A stretch of 51,657 nt of DNA, from contig NZ_JANAIF010000028.1 of NCBI RefSeq assembly GCF_024721015.1, positions 1 through 51,657 of the forward strand. The letters are read 5' to 3'. Shown here piece after piece: positions 1 to 12,424 of this stretch (position 1 is its first letter; every line of letters begins with the position of its first letter). Made by a program: the position numbers and the translations under genes. The stretch comes from Xenorhabdus bovienii. GTDB taxonomy: Bacteria; Pseudomonadota; Gammaproteobacteria; Enterobacterales; Enterobacteriaceae. The notes beneath the pieces were generated by a model. The model worked only from the letters and a program-made list of their open reading frames with translations. It ran no database searches and was not told where the DNA came from.

Positions 1-18
1 ATTAGTGGACGCGGTAAG

Positions 19-1293
19 TCAGTGTATTGTATTACCGACTATAACAAAAGTGCAGATAATTTCATTGATTAACTTATAATACTTACTTGCTCCACGACCA
101 AGCACATCTTCAACAAGCGCACGTCTTACGAGCGTCGCAGAAAGAGGAAAACCACTTTTATGCAGTGAACTTGACACTTTTCTCGCCGTACTGGGAATAA
201 TAGAATCGGTAATTTTTATTATATTATCTTTTCCTAAATTCAAAACGTAATCATTGATCACATCGAATCTTTCCACTTCTATTAGGAATAGTAAATAAAA
301 GAAACGGTTTTCTTCATATTGATTAGCTATATCCAAAAATAATTTTATAGCACTCCCTTTTTCATCCTTATCAAGAGTATTTTCATATAATTCGTAAAAT
401 TTATGGTTATAGTATTCCTTGAAAGCGTTAATACAAAGTTGCCTGGCTTCTTCTTTCTTGCCCTCTTCCATATTGGCCTTAATCAATAATTCCATTATCT
501 TATCATCATTGAGTTCAACTGGCAGTTTGTTGTTTTTTTCTCTGAGATTTTCCAACAACACAATAGCTTCATCAGACCTGACATCTTCAATCAGCAATTC
601 AGCGTAATCCAGATAATATCTTGGATATAAAAACTCTTTCTCCTTATCGAGATACGTCTTGAAGAATTCAATATCTTTAATGGAATAACTCAACTCCAGT
701 GCTTCATCATCTTTTTTGTGCTGATAAAAGATATCTCTTAGCTGGCGAAGAATATCAAGACCCAAAGTAGATTTATATTCAGCCAGCAGGGACAAAGAGA
801 AATAATATTCACCTTGGAAAATATTGAAAAGCTTATTTGCTACCGTAACCTTATCAATATCTTTTTGCAGAGATAACGCCTTAATCCAAGATTCAACAAG
901 GTAGTAGTAATAATCCTGCCAGCCACCACTCGAGGTGTCTTTAGTTTCACTCAGGCGTTCAAAATCTTGTAACATATTTGACAGTAACACTTCTGATTCT
1001 GCTGGCTTTAAAGGGATAATCGTGTCAAAAAGCGTTGCCATATAGCTATGCAGTTCACCGAAGAAGATATCCGTTTCATAATAATCGAAAAATCGTTTGC
1101 TCTTGCTGCGTTTTTTATACTCTTTTTCAATGAGTTTCAGAATATCTTCAGACTCCAGCAAATATCCACTGACTAATGTGGTTTGAGCCAGCTCATTATT
1201 TCTGATTAATACATGGATGATTTCAAGTAATTCTTCTTTATTAAAACTGGCGAGTAACTCAGATTGTTTTTTACTCAATTCATTCTTCATCAT
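19..1293 (-). CDS. DUF6880-like hypothetical protein, C-terminus probably truncated
   Basis: The protein has about 424 residues and is rich in Lys, Glu, Leu and Tyr. It is largely alpha-helical, with TPR-like helical hairpins (for example a DEALELSYSIKD stretch). I see no signal peptide or membrane segment. The start MMKNELSKKQ is chosen because AGGG lies about 5 bases upstream; an upstream in-frame ATG at 1344 has no such site. Near the end the motif ALVEDVLGRGASKYYK resembles the C-terminal signature I associate with DUF6880 proteins of unknown function. In those proteins the chain continues with an aromatic and RYL-type helix. Here it turns into an unrelated 17-residue tail (LINEIICTF...), so the last part is probably lost. 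The gene is markedly more AT-rich than neighbouring polB and diverges from it, which suggests acquired DNA. The family assignment is from memory and only moderately secure. Confidence 0.6.
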   Translation of the reverse strand: MMKNELSKKQSELLASFNKEELLEIIHVLIRNNELAQTTLVSGYLLESEDILKLIEKEYKKRSKSKRFFDYYETDIFFGELHSYMATLFDTIIPLKPAESEVLLSNMLQDFERLSETKDTSSGGWQDYYYYLVESWIKALSLQKDIDKVTVANKLFNIFQGEYYFSLSLLAEYKSTLGLDILRQLRDIFYQHKKDDEALELSYSIKDIEFFKTYLDKEKEFLYPRYYLDYAELLIEDVRSDEAIVLLENLREKNNKLPVELNDDKIMELLIKANMEEGKKEEARQLCINAFKEYYNHKFYELYENTLDKDEKGSAIKLFLDIANQYEENRFFYLLFLIEVERFDVINDYVLNLGKDNIIKITDSIIPSTARKVSSSLHKSGFPLSATLVRRALVEDVLGRGASKYYKLINEIICTFVIVGNTIH

Positions 1294-1328
1294 AAAAACC
1301 CTATATTCTGACTTTACTAAAAAAACTA

Positions 1329-1344
1329 CTGTATAAATAACCAT
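1329..1344. promoter_or_regulatory. Candidate LexA box upstream of polB
   Basis: The sequence CTGTATAAATAACCAT has the left LexA half-site CTGT followed by an AT-rich spacer and an imperfect right half (CCAT instead of ACAG). E. coli polB is an SOS gene with a similar left half (CTGTATAAA). The position about 85 bases before the polB start fits. The imperfect right half keeps confidence low. Confidence 0.35.
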
Positions 1345-1429
1345 TGTAACTGCTATAGTTTAGACTACTATTCATCACAATGTAGAGGCGGCTCTTTGCC
1401 CTCAACACAAAAACAGTTGCAGAAATATT

Positions 1430-3775
1430 ATGCAAACAAAGCATGTTGAACAAGGTTTTATACTCACCCGCCACTGGAAAGATACGCCATCCGGTATTGA
1501 GTTAGTATATTGGCTAGCGACGGATCAGGGTGCACGCCGCATCACTATTTCTCACCAAAAAGCGGTGGCTTTTATTCCCCAGCATGATTTGCAGAAGGCA
1601 AAGCGGATTATCGGCCAAGAACAGCGTTGTGAATTCAAACCTGTTCCGTTGAAAGATTTCAATCGCCAACCTGTTACTGCCTTATATTGCCTGCAATATC
1701 GTCAATTGCAACAACTAGAAAAAGCGCTGAAAGAGCAGGATATTCCGCTCTACGAAACCGATATCCGCCCACCTGACCGATTTATGATGGAGCGTTTTAT
1801 TACCGCACCCGTCTGGTTCAATCAGAAGCCGGATGGCAGCTATCAAATGAAACCGAATCCCACCTATCGCCCTAAACTGAAATGGGTTTCACTGGATATT
1901 GAAACCAGCCAGCATGGGGAGCTGTATTCCATCGGATTAGCGGGTTGCGGTGAGCAAACGGTGTTTATGCTGGGGCCAGAAAACGGGGGCAGGCAAAATA
2001 GGAATTTCAAGCTGGAGTATGTCGCCAGCCGTCCGCAGATGCTGGAAAAGCTAAACGAATGGATAGCATTTTACGATCCCGATGCCATTATTGGCTGGAG
2101 TCTGATCCAGTTTGATTTAAAAGTATTACAGAAACATGCTGAACGCTATAACGTACCGCTGAAACTCGGTCCTCATCATGGTTTGCTGGAATGGCGGGAG
2201 CACGGTTTCAAGCCGGGGCATTTTTTCGCCTCGGCTGAAGGCCGCCTGATTATTGATGGCATTGATGCGCTGAAAACCGCAACGTGGAATTTTCCTTCGT
2301 TCAGTCTTGAATCTGTCGCACAGGCGTTATTGGGGGAAGGAAAAGCCATTGATAGCCCCTATGATCGGATGGATGAAATCAATCGCCGCTTTCAGGAGGA
2401 TAAACCCGCCCTCGCCCACTATAATTTGCAGGACTGTATTCTGGTCAACCGTATTTTTGATAAGACGGATTTGATGACGTTCCTGCTGGAGCGCGCTACG
2501 GTGACAGGGCTGGCAGTGGATCGCAGCGGGGGATCAGTGGCTGCGTTCACGCACCTTTATCTGCCGAGAATGCACCGCATCGGCTATGTCGCTCCCGTTC
2601 ATGCAACTGACTCCGGTGATAGCCCCGGCGGTTTTGTGATGGATTCGTTTCCGGGGCTGTATGATTCAGTGCTGGTTTTGGATTACAAGAGCCTCTATCC
2701 TTCTATTATTCGCACTTTTCTGATTGATCCCGTGGGCATGGTAGAAGGCCTCGCCCAGCCCGATAGTGAACATGCCATACCCGGTTTTCGGCAAGCGTTT
2801 TTCTCTCGCACTCAACATTGTTTACCTGATATCGTCACGCAAATCTGGCATGAACGTGACAAAGCCAAAAAGCAACAAAACGCTCCGCTCTCCCAAGCGC
2901 TGAAAATTATCATGAATGCGTTTTATGGCGTACTGGGTGCGTCAGGCTGCCACTTTTTTGATCCCCGCCTGACTTCCTCTATTACCCTGCGCGGGCACCA
3001 AATCATGCACCAGACCCGTGAGTTGATTGAGTCACAAGGGTATCAGGTGATTTATGGCGATACGGACTCAACTTTTATCTGGCTGAAGCACCCTCATTCT
3101 GAAGCAGAAGCCGGTCAAATAGGTCATTCGCTGGCGCAATTTGTCAATCAATGGTGGCAAAGCCATCTTAAAACGCAGTTCAATCTTGAAAGTACTTTGG
3201 AACTGGAATTTGAAACCCATTATCGCCGTTTTCTCATGCCAACCGTGAGAGGCACTGAACAAGGCAGTAAAAAACGCTATGCCGGATTGAGTGGCGATAA
3301 AATGATTTTCAAAGGGCTGGAAACAATAAGAACGGATTGGACACCGCTTGCGCAGATTTTCCAGAATGAACTGTACACCCTTATTTTTCACCAGAAGCCT
3401 TACCAAGATTATATCCGTGATTACGTTGCCAACACGCTGGCAGGAAAATTCGATGACCGTCTCATTTACCGCAAACAGCTACGTCGCAAACTGTCTGATT
3501 ATCAGCGTAATGTACCGCCTCATGTCCGGGCAGCACGTCTGGCGGATGAGTATAACCAGCTGAACAATCGTCCATTGCAATACCAAAATGGCGGTTGGAT
3601 CAGCTACCTCATCACGCAATCAGGGCCTGAGCCTCTGGAAGACCAGACTACGCTGCCGGATTACGAACACTACATTAATAAACAACTGATGCCGATTGCA
3701 GACGCCATCCTGCCATTTCTTCAAGATAACTTTATGACCCTGCTGACAGGGCAGATGAGAATATCTTTCGAATAA
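1430..3775 (+). CDS. polB: DNA polymerase II
   Basis: This is a family B DNA polymerase with 3'-5' exonuclease, used for replication restart and translesion synthesis after damage; in E. coli it is SOS-induced. At 781 residues it is full length (783 in E. coli). The exonuclease motif DIET places the metal ligands at D156 and E158. The palm motifs DYKSLYPS (around residue 418) and YGDTDS (around 542-547) carry the polymerase carboxylates. KKRYAGL and the C-terminal thumb with [12 protein letters not shown] are intact. The start [10 protein letters not shown] aligns a few residues before the E. coli start. It is followed by rapA on the same strand, as in E. coli, with a 218-base gap. Confidence 0.98.
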   Translation: MQTKHVEQGFILTRHWKDTPSGIELVYWLATDQGARRITISHQKAVAFIPQHDLQKAKRIIGQEQRCEFKPVPLKDFNRQPVTALYCLQYRQLQQLEKALKEQDIPLYETDIRPPDRFMMERFITAPVWFNQKPDGSYQMKPNPTYRPKLKWVSLDIETSQHGELYSIGLAGCGEQTVFMLGPENGGRQNRNFKLEYVASRPQMLEKLNEWIAFYDPDAIIGWSLIQFDLKVLQKHAERYNVPLKLGPHHGLLEWREHGFKPGHFFASAEGRLIIDGIDALKTATWNFPSFSLESVAQALLGEGKAIDSPYDRMDEINRRFQEDKPALAHYNLQDCILVNRIFDKTDLMTFLLERATVTGLAVDRSGGSVAAFTHLYLPRMHRIGYVAPVHATDSGDSPGGFVMDSFPGLYDSVLVLDYKSLYPSIIRTFLIDPVGMVEGLAQPDSEHAIPGFRQAFFSRTQHCLPDIVTQIWHERDKAKKQQNAPLSQALKIIMNAFYGVLGASGCHFFDPRLTSSITLRGHQIMHQTRELIESQGYQVIYGDTDSTFIWLKHPHSEAEAGQIGHSLAQFVNQWWQSHLKTQFNLESTLELEFETHYRRFLMPTVRGTEQGSKKRYAGLSGDKMIFKGLETIRTDWTPLAQIFQNELYTLIFHQKPYQDYIRDYVANTLAGKFDDRLIYRKQLRRKLSDYQRNVPPHVRAARLADEYNQLNNRPLQYQNGGWISYLITQSGPEPLEDQTTLPDYEHYINKQLMPIADAILPFLQDNFMTLLTGQMRISFE

Positions 3776-3993
3776 TGGATACTTTTGCAGGTGACGGCTT
3801 GCTCCTCTTGAATTAACATATCGCCCCTCTAATGGGCAATGGTGCTTTTACGACCTCGTTTCCAAAAAACGAGCGATGAAAAGTGTCGTTGAAAACTATC
3901 CCTATCGATAACCAATGATGATCGATATCCAACAAAAGCAGCCATCCTGCAACCATAAATAACATTGTCTAACAGAAAACTGAGCCAAAATTT

Positions 3994-6903
3994 ATGCCAT
4001 TTACCCTTGGTCAACGCTGGATAAGCGATACAGAAAGCGAACTTGGATTAGGAACAGTCGTAGCGCTTGATACGCGCATGGTGACGTTACTTTTCCCTGC
4101 CAGCGGAGAAAACCGCCTTTACGCACGCAATGATTCACCCATTACCCGCGTTATGTTTAATGCGGGCGATACCCTGACCAGTCATGAAGGCTGGAAACTC
4201 AAGGTCGATGAAGTTCAGCAAGATAATGGCCTGTTAATCTATATCGGTACTCGTCTGGATACTGAAGAGGAAAATATCACCCTACGAGAAGTTTTTCTGG
4301 ATAGTAAGCTGACGTTTAATAAGCCCCAGGATCGTCTGTTTGCCGGTCAGATTGACCGAATGGATCGCTTTGCGCTGCGTTTTCGCGCCCGTAAACATCA
4401 AAGTGAGCAGTTTCGTCTAGCTGAAAGTGGGCTGCGTGGCATTCGCGCCAGCTTAATCCCTCACCAGTTGCATATTGCCAATGAAGTCGGCAAACGCCAC
4501 GCTCCCCGTGTGTTGCTGGCCGATGAAGTCGGATTGGGTAAAACCATCGAAGCTGGCATGGTTATTCACCAGCAACTCATGGCCGGTCGTGCTGAACGAG
4601 TGCTGGTCATCGTGCCGGAAAGCCTCCAGCACCAATGGCTGGTGGAAATGCTACGCCGTTTCAACCTGCGCTTTTCCCTGTTTGATGATGGTCGTTATTC
4701 CGAAGCCCTGCACGATAGCGATAATCCATTTGAAACAGAACAATTGATTATCTGTTCTCTGGATTTTGTTCGCCGTAATAAGCAGCGTTTTGAACATCTG
4801 CTGGAAGCAAGTTGGGATTTAATGGTCGTCGATGAGGCTCATCATCTGGAATGGAGCGAAAAAGCACCAAGTCGCGAATATCAGGTCATTGAAGAGTTAG
4901 CCGAGCAGATCCCATCCGTACTGCTGCTGACAGCAACGCCTGAGCAATTAGGACAGGAAAGCCATTTTGCCCGTCTGCGTCTGCTCGATCCCAATCGTTT
5001 CCACGATTATCAGGTGTTTATTGATGAACAGCAGAAGTACCGTCCGGTCGCTGATGCCGTCACCCTGCTGCTGTCTGGCGAAACGCTGAACAATGACCCG
5101 CAGAACCTGATTGTCGAACTGATTAGCGAGCAGGATATTGAACCTCTGCTGAAAGCGGCAAACAGTCATCAGGATGAAGAGAGTGAAAAAGCTCGCCGTG
5201 AACTGGTCGCGATGTTAATGGATCGCCACGGCACTAGCCGCCTGCTGTTCCGTAATACCCGCGGCGGCGTCAAAGGTTTTCCACACCGTGAACTGCACGA
5301 AATCAAGCTGCCATTACCCGCTCAATATCAGACGGCAATCAAAGTGTCTGAAATCATGGGCGCCAAAAAATCCGTAGAAGCGCGCGCTAAGGATATGCTC
5401 TACCCGGAACGGATCTATCAGGAGTTTGAAGGCGAAAATGCGACATGGTGGAACTTCGATCCCCGTGTGGAATGGCTGCTTGGTTTCTTGCTGGCAAACC
5501 GCGATGAAAAAGTGCTGGTGATCTGTGCCAAGGCAGAAACTGCCCTGCAACTGGAGCAGGTGCTACGCGAACGTGAAGGTATCCGCAGTGCCGTGTTCCA
5601 CGAAGGGTTATCTCTGCTGGAACGCGACCGTGCCGCGGCTTACTTCGCTTCCGAAGATGAAGGAGCGCAAGTGCTGCTCTGTTCTGAAATTGGTTCTGAA
5701 GGGCGTAACTTCCAGTTTGCTAACCAGCTTGTCATGTTTGATCTGCCTTTCAACCCAGATTTGCTGGAACAACGCATCGGTCGTCTGGATCGTATCGGCC
5801 AAAGCCGGAATATCAAGATCAGCATACCTTATCTGGAAAATACCGCGCAATCGATTCTCCTGCGCTGGTATCACGAGGGTTTGAATGCCTTTGAACAGAC
5901 CTGCCCAACCGGTCGTCCCATCTATGACAAATATTATGAAACTCTGGTGAATTTCCTTGCCAAGCCAAACGAACAGGCTGGCTTCACGCCATTCATTACA
6001 GAGTGCCGTGAGCATCATGAGCAACTCAGGCAGCAGCTGGAGCAAGGCCGTGACCGTCTGCTGGAAATGAATTCCAATGGTGGCGAGCAGGGACAAAAGC
6101 TGGCAGAAACCATCGCCGCACAGGATAACGATACGGATCTGGTGAGTTTTGCTCTGAATTTGTTCGATATCATTGGCATTAATCAGGAAGATCGCAGCGA
6201 CAATATTATTACCCTGAATCCATCCGATCATATGCTGGTGCCGGATTTCCCTGGCTTACCGGCAGATGGTTGCTCAATTACGTTTGATCGTGAAAAAGCC
6301 CTGTCCCGCGAGGATACCCAATTCCTGAGCTGGGAACACCCGATCATCCGTAACGGCTTAGATCTGATTTTGTCTGGAGATACCGGAAGCTGTGCCGTTT
6401 CCATTCTGAAAAACAAAGCACTGCCAGTCGGAACGCTGTTGGTTGAGTTAATTTACGTTGTTGAAGCCCAAGCGCCGAAACATCTGCAATTAACCCGCTT
6501 CCTGCCACCAACACCAGTGCGCCTCTTAATGGATCTGAAAGGAACCAATCTGGCACCTCAAGTGGAGTTTGAAAGTTTCAACCGCCAGCTAAATGCTATC
6601 AATCGCCATAATGCCAGTAAACTGGTCAGTGCGGTGCAAAAAGAAGTTCACGCTATTTTGCAGCAATCTGAACCGCTGGTGGAACAGCAAGCCCGTGAGG
6701 TGATTGAGAAAGCGAAGAAAGAGGCAGATAACGTGCTGTCTGCTGAGTTGTCACGGCTGGAAGCGCTGAAAGCGGTTAATCCAAATATCCGTGATGATGA
6801 GCTGGAAGCGGTTGAGTCTGAACATAAGCATCTGCTGCTCAATCTTGATCAGGCAAATTGGCGTCTGGATGCCATTCGCTTGGTGGTGGTCTCTCATCAA
6901 TAA
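3994..6903 (+). CDS. rapA: RNA polymerase-associated SWI2/SNF2 ATPase RapA
   Basis: RapA is an ATP-dependent translocase that binds core RNA polymerase and promotes its recycling after termination. The protein has 969 residues (968 in E. coli). N-terminal Tudor-like beta domains (about 1-110) precede the helicase. The Walker A region reads [13 protein letters not shown] (around 175-187) and the DEAH box is DEAHH (around 280). The second RecA lobe holds the [20 protein letters not shown] and [11 protein letters not shown] motifs. A long C-terminal region with a Glu/Lys-rich helix follows. A strong hairpin lies 33 bases after the stop. All catalytic motifs are present, so it should be functional. 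Confidence 0.98.
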   Translation: MPFTLGQRWISDTESELGLGTVVALDTRMVTLLFPASGENRLYARNDSPITRVMFNAGDTLTSHEGWKLKVDEVQQDNGLLIYIGTRLDTEEENITLREVFLDSKLTFNKPQDRLFAGQIDRMDRFALRFRARKHQSEQFRLAESGLRGIRASLIPHQLHIANEVGKRHAPRVLLADEVGLGKTIEAGMVIHQQLMAGRAERVLVIVPESLQHQWLVEMLRRFNLRFSLFDDGRYSEALHDSDNPFETEQLIICSLDFVRRNKQRFEHLLEASWDLMVVDEAHHLEWSEKAPSREYQVIEELAEQIPSVLLLTATPEQLGQESHFARLRLLDPNRFHDYQVFIDEQQKYRPVADAVTLLLSGETLNNDPQNLIVELISEQDIEPLLKAANSHQDEESEKARRELVAMLMDRHGTSRLLFRNTRGGVKGFPHRELHEIKLPLPAQYQTAIKVSEIMGAKKSVEARAKDMLYPERIYQEFEGENATWWNFDPRVEWLLGFLLANRDEKVLVICAKAETALQLEQVLREREGIRSAVFHEGLSLLERDRAAAYFASEDEGAQVLLCSEIGSEGRNFQFANQLVMFDLPFNPDLLEQRIGRLDRIGQSRNIKISIPYLENTAQSILLRWYHEGLNAFEQTCPTGRPIYDKYYETLVNFLAKPNEQAGFTPFITECREHHEQLRQQLEQGRDRLLEMNSNGGEQGQKLAETIAAQDNDTDLVSFALNLFDIIGINQEDRSDNIITLNPSDHMLVPDFPGLPADGCSITFDREKALSREDTQFLSWEHPIIRNGLDLILSGDTGSCAVSILKNKALPVGTLLVELIYVVEAQAPKHLQLTRFLPPTPVRLLMDLKGTNLAPQVEFESFNRQLNAINRHNASKLVSAVQKEVHAILQQSEPLVEQQAREVIEKAKKEADNVLSAELSRLEALKAVNPNIRDDELEAVESEHKHLLLNLDQANWRLDAIRLVVVSHQ

Positions 6904-6936
6904 ATAGCCACTAATAAATAGCCAATCCTGAAATAC

Positions 6937-6970
6937 GGGGCGATCTCAATGAGATGCCCCTGCATTTTAA
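6937..6970 (+). terminator. Hairpin terminator after rapA
   Basis: A GGGGC...GCCCC stem encloses a second short stem (TCTC/GAGA) and is followed by TGCATTTTAA. It sits between rapA and rluA and probably reduces read-through; the T tract is short. Confidence 0.6.
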
Positions 6971-7037
6971 TCTCACACCGTAAATCATATGCTGATAAAA
7001 TCCGCCCCGTCATTTTTTCGACCCAACTGGAGCCACT

Positions 7038-7691
7038 ATGCTGGAATCTTATAATCCCCCGACTGATCCCTGGTTACATGTGCTTTATCAAGACGAGCAC
7101 ATTATGGTTGTCAATAAACCCAGTGAGTTGCTTTCTGTACCGGGCAAAGCAGAGGACCATAAGGACAGTATCATGACGCGGATACAGGCCGAGTTTCCAA
7201 CGGCTGAATCTGTTCATCGACTGGATATGGCAACCAGTGGTGTCATGGTCGTTGCACTGACCAAAGCGGCTGAACGTGAGCTAAAACGTCAGTTTCGCGA
7301 ACGTGAGCCGAAAAAAGTCTATATCGCCCGGGTATGGGGAAAATTAGAACGGGAAAAAGGTCTGGTAGATTTACCACTGATCTGCGACTGGCCGAACCGC
7401 CCGAAGCAAAAGGTCTGTTTTGAAACCGGAAAATCGGCACAGACAGAGTATCAAGTGCTGGAATATGAAGCTCAGGCAACTCGCGTCAGGCTTGCTCCCA
7501 TCACTGGGCGATCCCATCAGCTACGTGTACATATGCTGGCGCTTGGTAATCCCATTCTGGGTGACAGGTTCTATGCTCATCAGCAGGCAAGAGAACTGGC
7601 ACCTCGCCTGCAATTACATGCACAAGAGTTGTCGATTACTCATCCGGCCTACGGCACTCCGATGCATTTTGAATGCAAGGCCGATTTTTGA
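7038..7691 (+). CDS. rluA: Dual-specificity rRNA/tRNA pseudouridine synthase RluA
   Basis: RluA isomerises U746 of 23S rRNA and U32 of certain tRNAs to pseudouridine. The 217-residue protein (219 in E. coli) has the family motif HRLDMATSG with the catalytic Asp at D63. It also has the RSHQLRVHM motif (GRSHQLR) of the RluA family near residues 156-162. The ATG is preceded by GGAG at good spacing. The gene lies between rapA and the convergent djlA, as in E. coli. Nothing is missing. Confidence 0.97.
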   Translation: MLESYNPPTDPWLHVLYQDEHIMVVNKPSELLSVPGKAEDHKDSIMTRIQAEFPTAESVHRLDMATSGVMVVALTKAAERELKRQFREREPKKVYIARVWGKLEREKGLVDLPLICDWPNRPKQKVCFETGKSAQTEYQVLEYEAQATRVRLAPITGRSHQLRVHMLALGNPILGDRFYAHQQARELAPRLQLHAQELSITHPAYGTPMHFECKADF

Positions 7692-7697
7692 CAGGTG

Positions 7698-8507
7698 TTA
7701 TTTAAAACCTTTTTCTTTTTTAATTAAATCATAAGCGGATTGGATGGACTGCGCTTTCTGTTTGGCAATATCCATCATTTCTGGCGGTAAACCTTTTGCC
7801 ACCAGTTTATCGGGATGGTGTTCACTCATCAGTTTTCGATAAGCCCGCTTAATGGTTGTCGCATCGTCATGTTCCTTAACACCCAGCACCTTGCAGGCAT
7901 CTGCCAGTGTCGCCCGCGGCTGCCCATGATCCTGATAACGGCCATGCTGCTGGTATTGCCCACCAAAATGGCGGCCACCTTCCATCATGGCGAGGAACTG
8001 CTCAAATTGAGCACGGGAAATACCCAGTTCTTCAGCAATGACAAACAACACTATTCTTTCATTAGGATGCAGTTCGCCATCTGAAAACGCAGCCTGTAAC
8101 TGAATTTCCAAAAACATCCGAATCAGATCGAAGCGCCCAAAACAGGCACGTCGCAATTGCCGAAGTGTTTCACGCAGAGGAAACCGGGGTTGCTTACCCT
8201 CACGAAACGCCTGCTGTGCGGCAACCCTTGCATCACCATGCAGCTGCATCCTATCCATCAACTGGCTGACGAGCTGGATATCCGTTTCTGTCACCCGGCC
8301 TTTTGCTTTGGTCAAATGCCCCAATATCTGAAAGGTGCTGCGAAAAAACAGCGCCTGCCGGGATGGACCTTTGTCAGAAAGTCTTTGATTGCGCATCCTG
8401 ACCTTATCAAGTACATGACCGAGCAACAGGCCAATCACTATGCCCCAAAAGCCGGCACCAGAAGCAATACCAAATATCAATCCAAATAATTTTCCCCAAT
8501 ACTGCAT
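7698..8507 (-). CDS. djlA: Membrane-anchored co-chaperone DjlA
   Basis: DjlA is a type III inner-membrane DnaJ-like protein that stimulates DnaK; in E. coli it is linked to Rcs signalling and capsule synthesis. The 269-residue protein (271 in E. coli) starts with one glycine-rich membrane helix (about residues 7-31). A TerB-like helical domain follows, then a Gly/His/Gln-rich linker ([15 protein letters not shown]). The C-terminal J domain has the HPD motif at 231-233. The gene is convergent with rluA and divergent from lptD. Confidence 0.97.
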   Translation of the reverse strand: MQYWGKLFGLIFGIASGAGFWGIVIGLLLGHVLDKVRMRNQRLSDKGPSRQALFFRSTFQILGHLTKAKGRVTETDIQLVSQLMDRMQLHGDARVAAQQAFREGKQPRFPLRETLRQLRRACFGRFDLIRMFLEIQLQAAFSDGELHPNERIVLFVIAEELGISRAQFEQFLAMMEGGRHFGGQYQQHGRYQDHGQPRATLADACKVLGVKEHDDATTIKRAYRKLMSEHHPDKLVAKGLPPEMMDIAKQKAQSIQSAYDLIKKEKGFK

Positions 8508-8689
8508 ATACTCTTCAATTCCTCAATGCCCTGAGCGCAATTTTGCATTATCATACTATTCATTAAGCTCCGTGCCTAACAGCAAGATTAGTAAAGTTTA
8601 ACTTTACTCTGGCGCATATTTATCAAGTGCGTTAGTCTCTGAGCGTTTGCCGGCATGATGCCACTGATGACGGAACCGCATAACTATCT

Positions 8690-11041
8690 ATGAATAAATG
8701 TTATCCCACTCTGCTGGCCACAATGGTATGGGCAGCAATTTACAGTCAGCAAGCACATGCTGACCTTGCAGCACAGTGTATGCTGGGCGTACCTGTATAC
8801 GATAAACCCATTATCACGGCTGATCCCAACCAAGTTCCCATTAACATTAAGTCTGATGATACACACGGTGAATATCCCAATGCAGTCGAGTTCGTCGGCA
8901 ATGTTGATATCCAACAGGGGAATAAAACGCTGACAGCCGATAAAGTGTGGCTCGAACAGACACAGGATGAAGTCCCTGTCAGGACGGTGATCGCAACAGG
9001 CAATGTTAGCTATGATGACCCCCAGATTATTTTGAAGGGCCCCCGTGCCTGGTCTAACCTGAACAGTAAAGACACGGACATGGAACACGGCAAGTACCAG
9101 ATGGTTGGCCGTCAAGGACGCGGTAACGCAGATAAGTTGATGGTACGCGATGAAAACCGCTATACCATTATGAATAACGGGATATTTACCTCATGTCTGC
9201 CAGGCAACGATAGCTGGAGTGTTGTTGGCTCCGAAGTCATCCTCGACCGTAAAGAAGAAGTGGCTGAGATCTGGAATGCCCGTTTCAGGGTGGCCAACGT
9301 GCCGGTATTTTACAGCCCATACCTGCAACTCCCCATTGGTGACAAACGCCGTTCTGGTTTTCTGATCCCCAATGGTAGCTATTCCAATAAAGAAGGCGTG
9401 CAATTCAAGCTGCCGTATTACTGGAATATTGCCCCGAATTACGATGCCACTATTACGCCGAATCTGATCAGTAAACGGGGTCTTAAGCTGGATAACGAGT
9501 TCCGTTACTTAACAAAAGCCGGAGCGGGTACAGTCGCTTTTGATTGGCTTGGGCATGACCGCCTGTATGCGGATGATAAAAAACTTGATAAAAACCTGTC
9601 AGATCGGGAGAGCAATAACCGCTGGTTATTCTATTGGAACCACAGTGGCGTACTCAATCAAGCATGGCGTTTCAGTGCTGATTACACCAAAGTCAGTGAT
9701 TCCAAATATTTCACTGATTTTACCTCACAATACGGCACCAGTACCGACGGTTATGCCACCCAGAAATTCAGTATTGGCTATGCCCAACAGAACTGGGATG
9801 CAACCTTGGCAAGCAAGCAATTCCAGATCTTTACTGCCGGAAAAGATAGGAAAGCTTACCGTGCAGAGCCTCAACTTGATCTGAATTACTACAAAAATGA
9901 TCTGGGGCCGTTTGATTTCCGAACCCATGCCCAAGTTGCCAAATTCACCAGCGTAGGCAAAGATTCCCCAGAGGCAACACGTTGGCATGTGGAACCGACT
10001 ATCAATCTGCCGCTCTCCAATCGCTGGGCAAGCCTCAATAATGAATTTAAATTGATGGCAACCCACTATCAGCAAGATGTTCCTGCTACGACACAGAACT
10101 CTGCGCTAGAGAAGACAGTCAACCGTGTCCTGCCACTGTTTAAATCCGATGCGAAGATGGTGTTTGAGCGCACCATGTATATGAACAAGGATTACACTCA
10201 GACACTGGAACCCCGTGTTCAGTACCTTTATGTACCTTATAAGAATCAAGATAACATTAACAACTTCGATTCTTCCCTGTTGCAGGCTAACTATTCCGGG
10301 CTGTTCCGAGACCGCTTCTTCAGTGGGCTGGATCGCATTTCATCTGCCAATCAGTTTACCAGTGGCATCACCACCCGCATTTATGATGAAGATTTAGTTG
10401 AACGTTTTAACCTATCTGTAGGTCAAATCTACTACTTTGAAAGTCCGCGTACCCAAGATACTGACTCCAAAGACTCAAACAAAAATATCCTCAACACCAA
10501 AAAAAGTACGGGTGCGACAACATGGGCCGGAGATGTTGAGTGGAAAATCAATGATTCATGGGGATTTAAAGGGGGTCTGCAATACGATACCCGTCTGAAC
10601 AGTGTGGCAATGGGCAATACGGTAGTGGAATACCGCAATGATGCAGAACGTCTGGTGCAGTTGAATTATCGTTTTGTTAACCGCGACTATATTCAAGCCA
10701 CACTTGGAAGCCAAGCGCCGTCATTCCAGCAGGGCATTTCGCAGGTCGGGCTAGTGGCAAGCTGGCCGCTGGCGGATCGCTGGGCGTTCGTGGGTTCATA
10801 TTATTACGATACCAAAGAGAAACAGCCGGCAAGCCAGCTGGTTGGCCTCCAATACAACACCTGCTGCTGGGCGGTGAATGTCGGTTATGAACGTAAAATC
10901 GTCAGCTGGAAGGACAACAGCAGTGAATATGACAACAAATGGTCATTCAATGTTGAACTTCGTGGCTTAAGCAGCAATCAAAGTTTGGGTAGCCAGAAGA
11001 TGCTGGAGAGAGGTATTCTGCCTTACCAGCGCGCATTCTGA
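8690..11041 (+). CDS. lptD: LPS-assembly outer membrane protein LptD
   Basis: LptD is the beta-barrel that, with the LptE lipoprotein, inserts lipopolysaccharide into the outer leaflet. The protein has 783 residues (784 in E. coli). A signal peptide ends at about AHA|DLAAQC. The N-terminal periplasmic OstA/LptA-like jellyroll is followed by a long beta-barrel of alternating aromatic strands. All four cysteines of the two long-range disulfides are present: C30, C169 and the adjacent pair at about 725-726 (NTCCW). The adjacent surA encodes its main periplasmic chaperone, and the order lptD-surA-pdxA-rsmA-apaG-apaH is the classical supraoperon. Confidence 0.98.
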   Translation: MNKCYPTLLATMVWAAIYSQQAHADLAAQCMLGVPVYDKPIITADPNQVPINIKSDDTHGEYPNAVEFVGNVDIQQGNKTLTADKVWLEQTQDEVPVRTVIATGNVSYDDPQIILKGPRAWSNLNSKDTDMEHGKYQMVGRQGRGNADKLMVRDENRYTIMNNGIFTSCLPGNDSWSVVGSEVILDRKEEVAEIWNARFRVANVPVFYSPYLQLPIGDKRRSGFLIPNGSYSNKEGVQFKLPYYWNIAPNYDATITPNLISKRGLKLDNEFRYLTKAGAGTVAFDWLGHDRLYADDKKLDKNLSDRESNNRWLFYWNHSGVLNQAWRFSADYTKVSDSKYFTDFTSQYGTSTDGYATQKFSIGYAQQNWDATLASKQFQIFTAGKDRKAYRAEPQLDLNYYKNDLGPFDFRTHAQVAKFTSVGKDSPEATRWHVEPTINLPLSNRWASLNNEFKLMATHYQQDVPATTQNSALEKTVNRVLPLFKSDAKMVFERTMYMNKDYTQTLEPRVQYLYVPYKNQDNINNFDSSLLQANYSGLFRDRFFSGLDRISSANQFTSGITTRIYDEDLVERFNLSVGQIYYFESPRTQDTDSKDSNKNILNTKKSTGATTWAGDVEWKINDSWGFKGGLQYDTRLNSVAMGNTVVEYRNDAERLVQLNYRFVNRDYIQATLGSQAPSFQQGISQVGLVASWPLADRWAFVGSYYYDTKEKQPASQLVGLQYNTCCWAVNVGYERKIVSWKDNSSEYDNKWSFNVELRGLSSNQSLGSQKMLERGILPYQRAF

Positions 11042-11116
11042 TACTGATAAACATGATGCAAACACAATGTAAACACAATAACCCCGCCAAGGCGGGATTG
11101 ATATGATGGGAAACGT

Positions 11117-12424
11117 ATGAAGAACTGGAGAGCGCTCATTCTCGGATTGATGTTTTCAGTGAATACTGTCGCAATGGCAGCACCACAGGAACTCAATAGG
11201 GTTGCTGCCGTTGTCAACAATGGTGTCGTACTGGAAAGTGATGTCGACGAGCAATTACAATCCGTTAAACTCAGTGCAAAACATGCTGGTCAGCAAATAC
11301 CGGATGAAAAAGCCTTGCGTCACCAGATCCTTGAGCGTTTGATTATGGATGACATCATTTTGCAAATGGCAAAACAGATGCAGATCACTATCCCCGATCA
11401 AGTCTTAGATTCCACTATCTCAAACATTGCCGCCCAGAACCATATGGGTCTGGATGAATTGAAAAAAAATCTGACTGCCGAGGGTCTCAACTTTAATACC
11501 TACCGCAATCAGATCCGCAAAGAGATGGTTATTGCCGAAGTACGCAATAATGAAATTCGTCGCCGCGTCACTATCCTGCCACAGGAAGTTGAGGCGCTGG
11601 CCAAGAATCTTAGCAGCGAAAATAACCAGAATACCGAGTTGAATGTCAGCAACATTCTGATTCCACTGCGAGAAAATCCAAGTCAAGCACAGGTAGAAAA
11701 AGCGACGGCGATCATAAACAAGATTTTATCTGAACTCAAGAATGGCGCCGATTTTGGTAAGCTGGCCATCACCTATTCCGGCGATACACAGGCCCTGAAA
11801 GGTGGCAATATGGGTTGGAGAAAATTGCAGGAATTACCCTCTCTGTTTACAGAACAGCTCCAGTCAGCACATAAGGGACAAATTATTGGCCCAATCCGTT
11901 CCGGCGTTGGTTTCCATATCCTGAAAATTAATGATATCCGCGGTAGCAATATGCCGCCGGTTGCGGCCACTGAAGTTAATGCCCGTCATATTCTGCTGAA
12001 AACTTCACCTATCATGACCGATGATCAAGCCCGCAGCACTCTGATGAAACTTAGAGAAGAAATCTTAAGTGGTAAAATCACATTTAACGCAGCAGCGGAA
12101 AAGCATTCTGAAGATCCGGGCACAGCCATGCGTGGTGGTGAACTGGGCTGGAATGTACCAAGTACTTATGCGCCAGCTTTCCGTGATGCCTTAGTGAAAC
12201 TCAAAAAAGATGAGCTCAGCCAGCCTGTTCACTCTACTTTCGGCTGGCATTTAATCCAACTGATTGATACCCGCAAGGTTGACAGAACGGACTCGGCACA
12301 GAAAGATAATGCCTACCGCCTGCTGTTAAACCGTAAACTCGGTGAAGAAACACAAAACTGGATGCAGGATTTGCGTGCCTCCGCTTATGTGAAAATTTTA
12401 GATGGTAGCGATGCACAACAATAA
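11117..12424 (+). CDS. surA: Periplasmic chaperone and peptidyl-prolyl isomerase SurA
   Basis: SurA escorts unfolded outer membrane proteins, including LptD, to the Bam complex. The 435-residue precursor (428 in E. coli) has a signal peptide cut near AMA|APQ. It contains an N-terminal chaperone domain and two parvulin PPIase repeats: SNILIPL...FHILKI around 180-280 and ARHILLK...WHLIQL around 290-390. A C-terminal helix follows. The start [10 protein letters not shown] follows GGGAAACGT. A short GC hairpin (CCCGCC/GGCGGG, 11082-11096) lies in the 75-base gap after lptD, without a T run. The stop overlaps the start of pdxA, implying coupled translation. Confidence 0.97.
   Translation: MKNWRALILGLMFSVNTVAMAAPQELNRVAAVVNNGVVLESDVDEQLQSVKLSAKHAGQQIPDEKALRHQILERLIMDDIILQMAKQMQITIPDQVLDSTISNIAAQNHMGLDELKKNLTAEGLNFNTYRNQIRKEMVIAEVRNNEIRRRVTILPQEVEALAKNLSSENNQNTELNVSNILIPLRENPSQAQVEKATAIINKILSELKNGADFGKLAITYSGDTQALKGGNMGWRKLQELPSLFTEQLQSAHKGQIIGPIRSGVGFHILKINDIRGSNMPPVAATEVNARHILLKTSPIMTDDQARSTLMKLREEILSGKITFNAAAEKHSEDPGTAMRGGELGWNVPSTYAPAFRDALVKLKKDELSQPVHSTFGWHLIQLIDTRKVDRTDSAQKDNAYRLLLNRKLGEETQNWMQDLRASAYVKILDGSDAQQ

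Noticed and set aside
5608..6231. Long open frame (207 codons) antisense to rapA
   Set aside because: It lies wholly opposite conserved rapA codons, has no ribosome-binding site and no recognisable motifs. It is a by-product of rapA codon use.
8595..8645. SigmaE promoter before lptD
   Set aside because: A TCTGA -10-like sequence is present, but no GAACTT-like -35 lies at the right distance.
8684..9115. 143-codon frame antisense to the start of lptD
   Set aside because: It is shadow coding opposite the lptD signal-peptide region, with no motifs and no start signal.
11082..11100. Terminator between lptD and surA
   Set aside because: The CCCGCC/GGCGGG hairpin lacks a T run, and the genes form a conserved operon; it may only be an mRNA processing structure.
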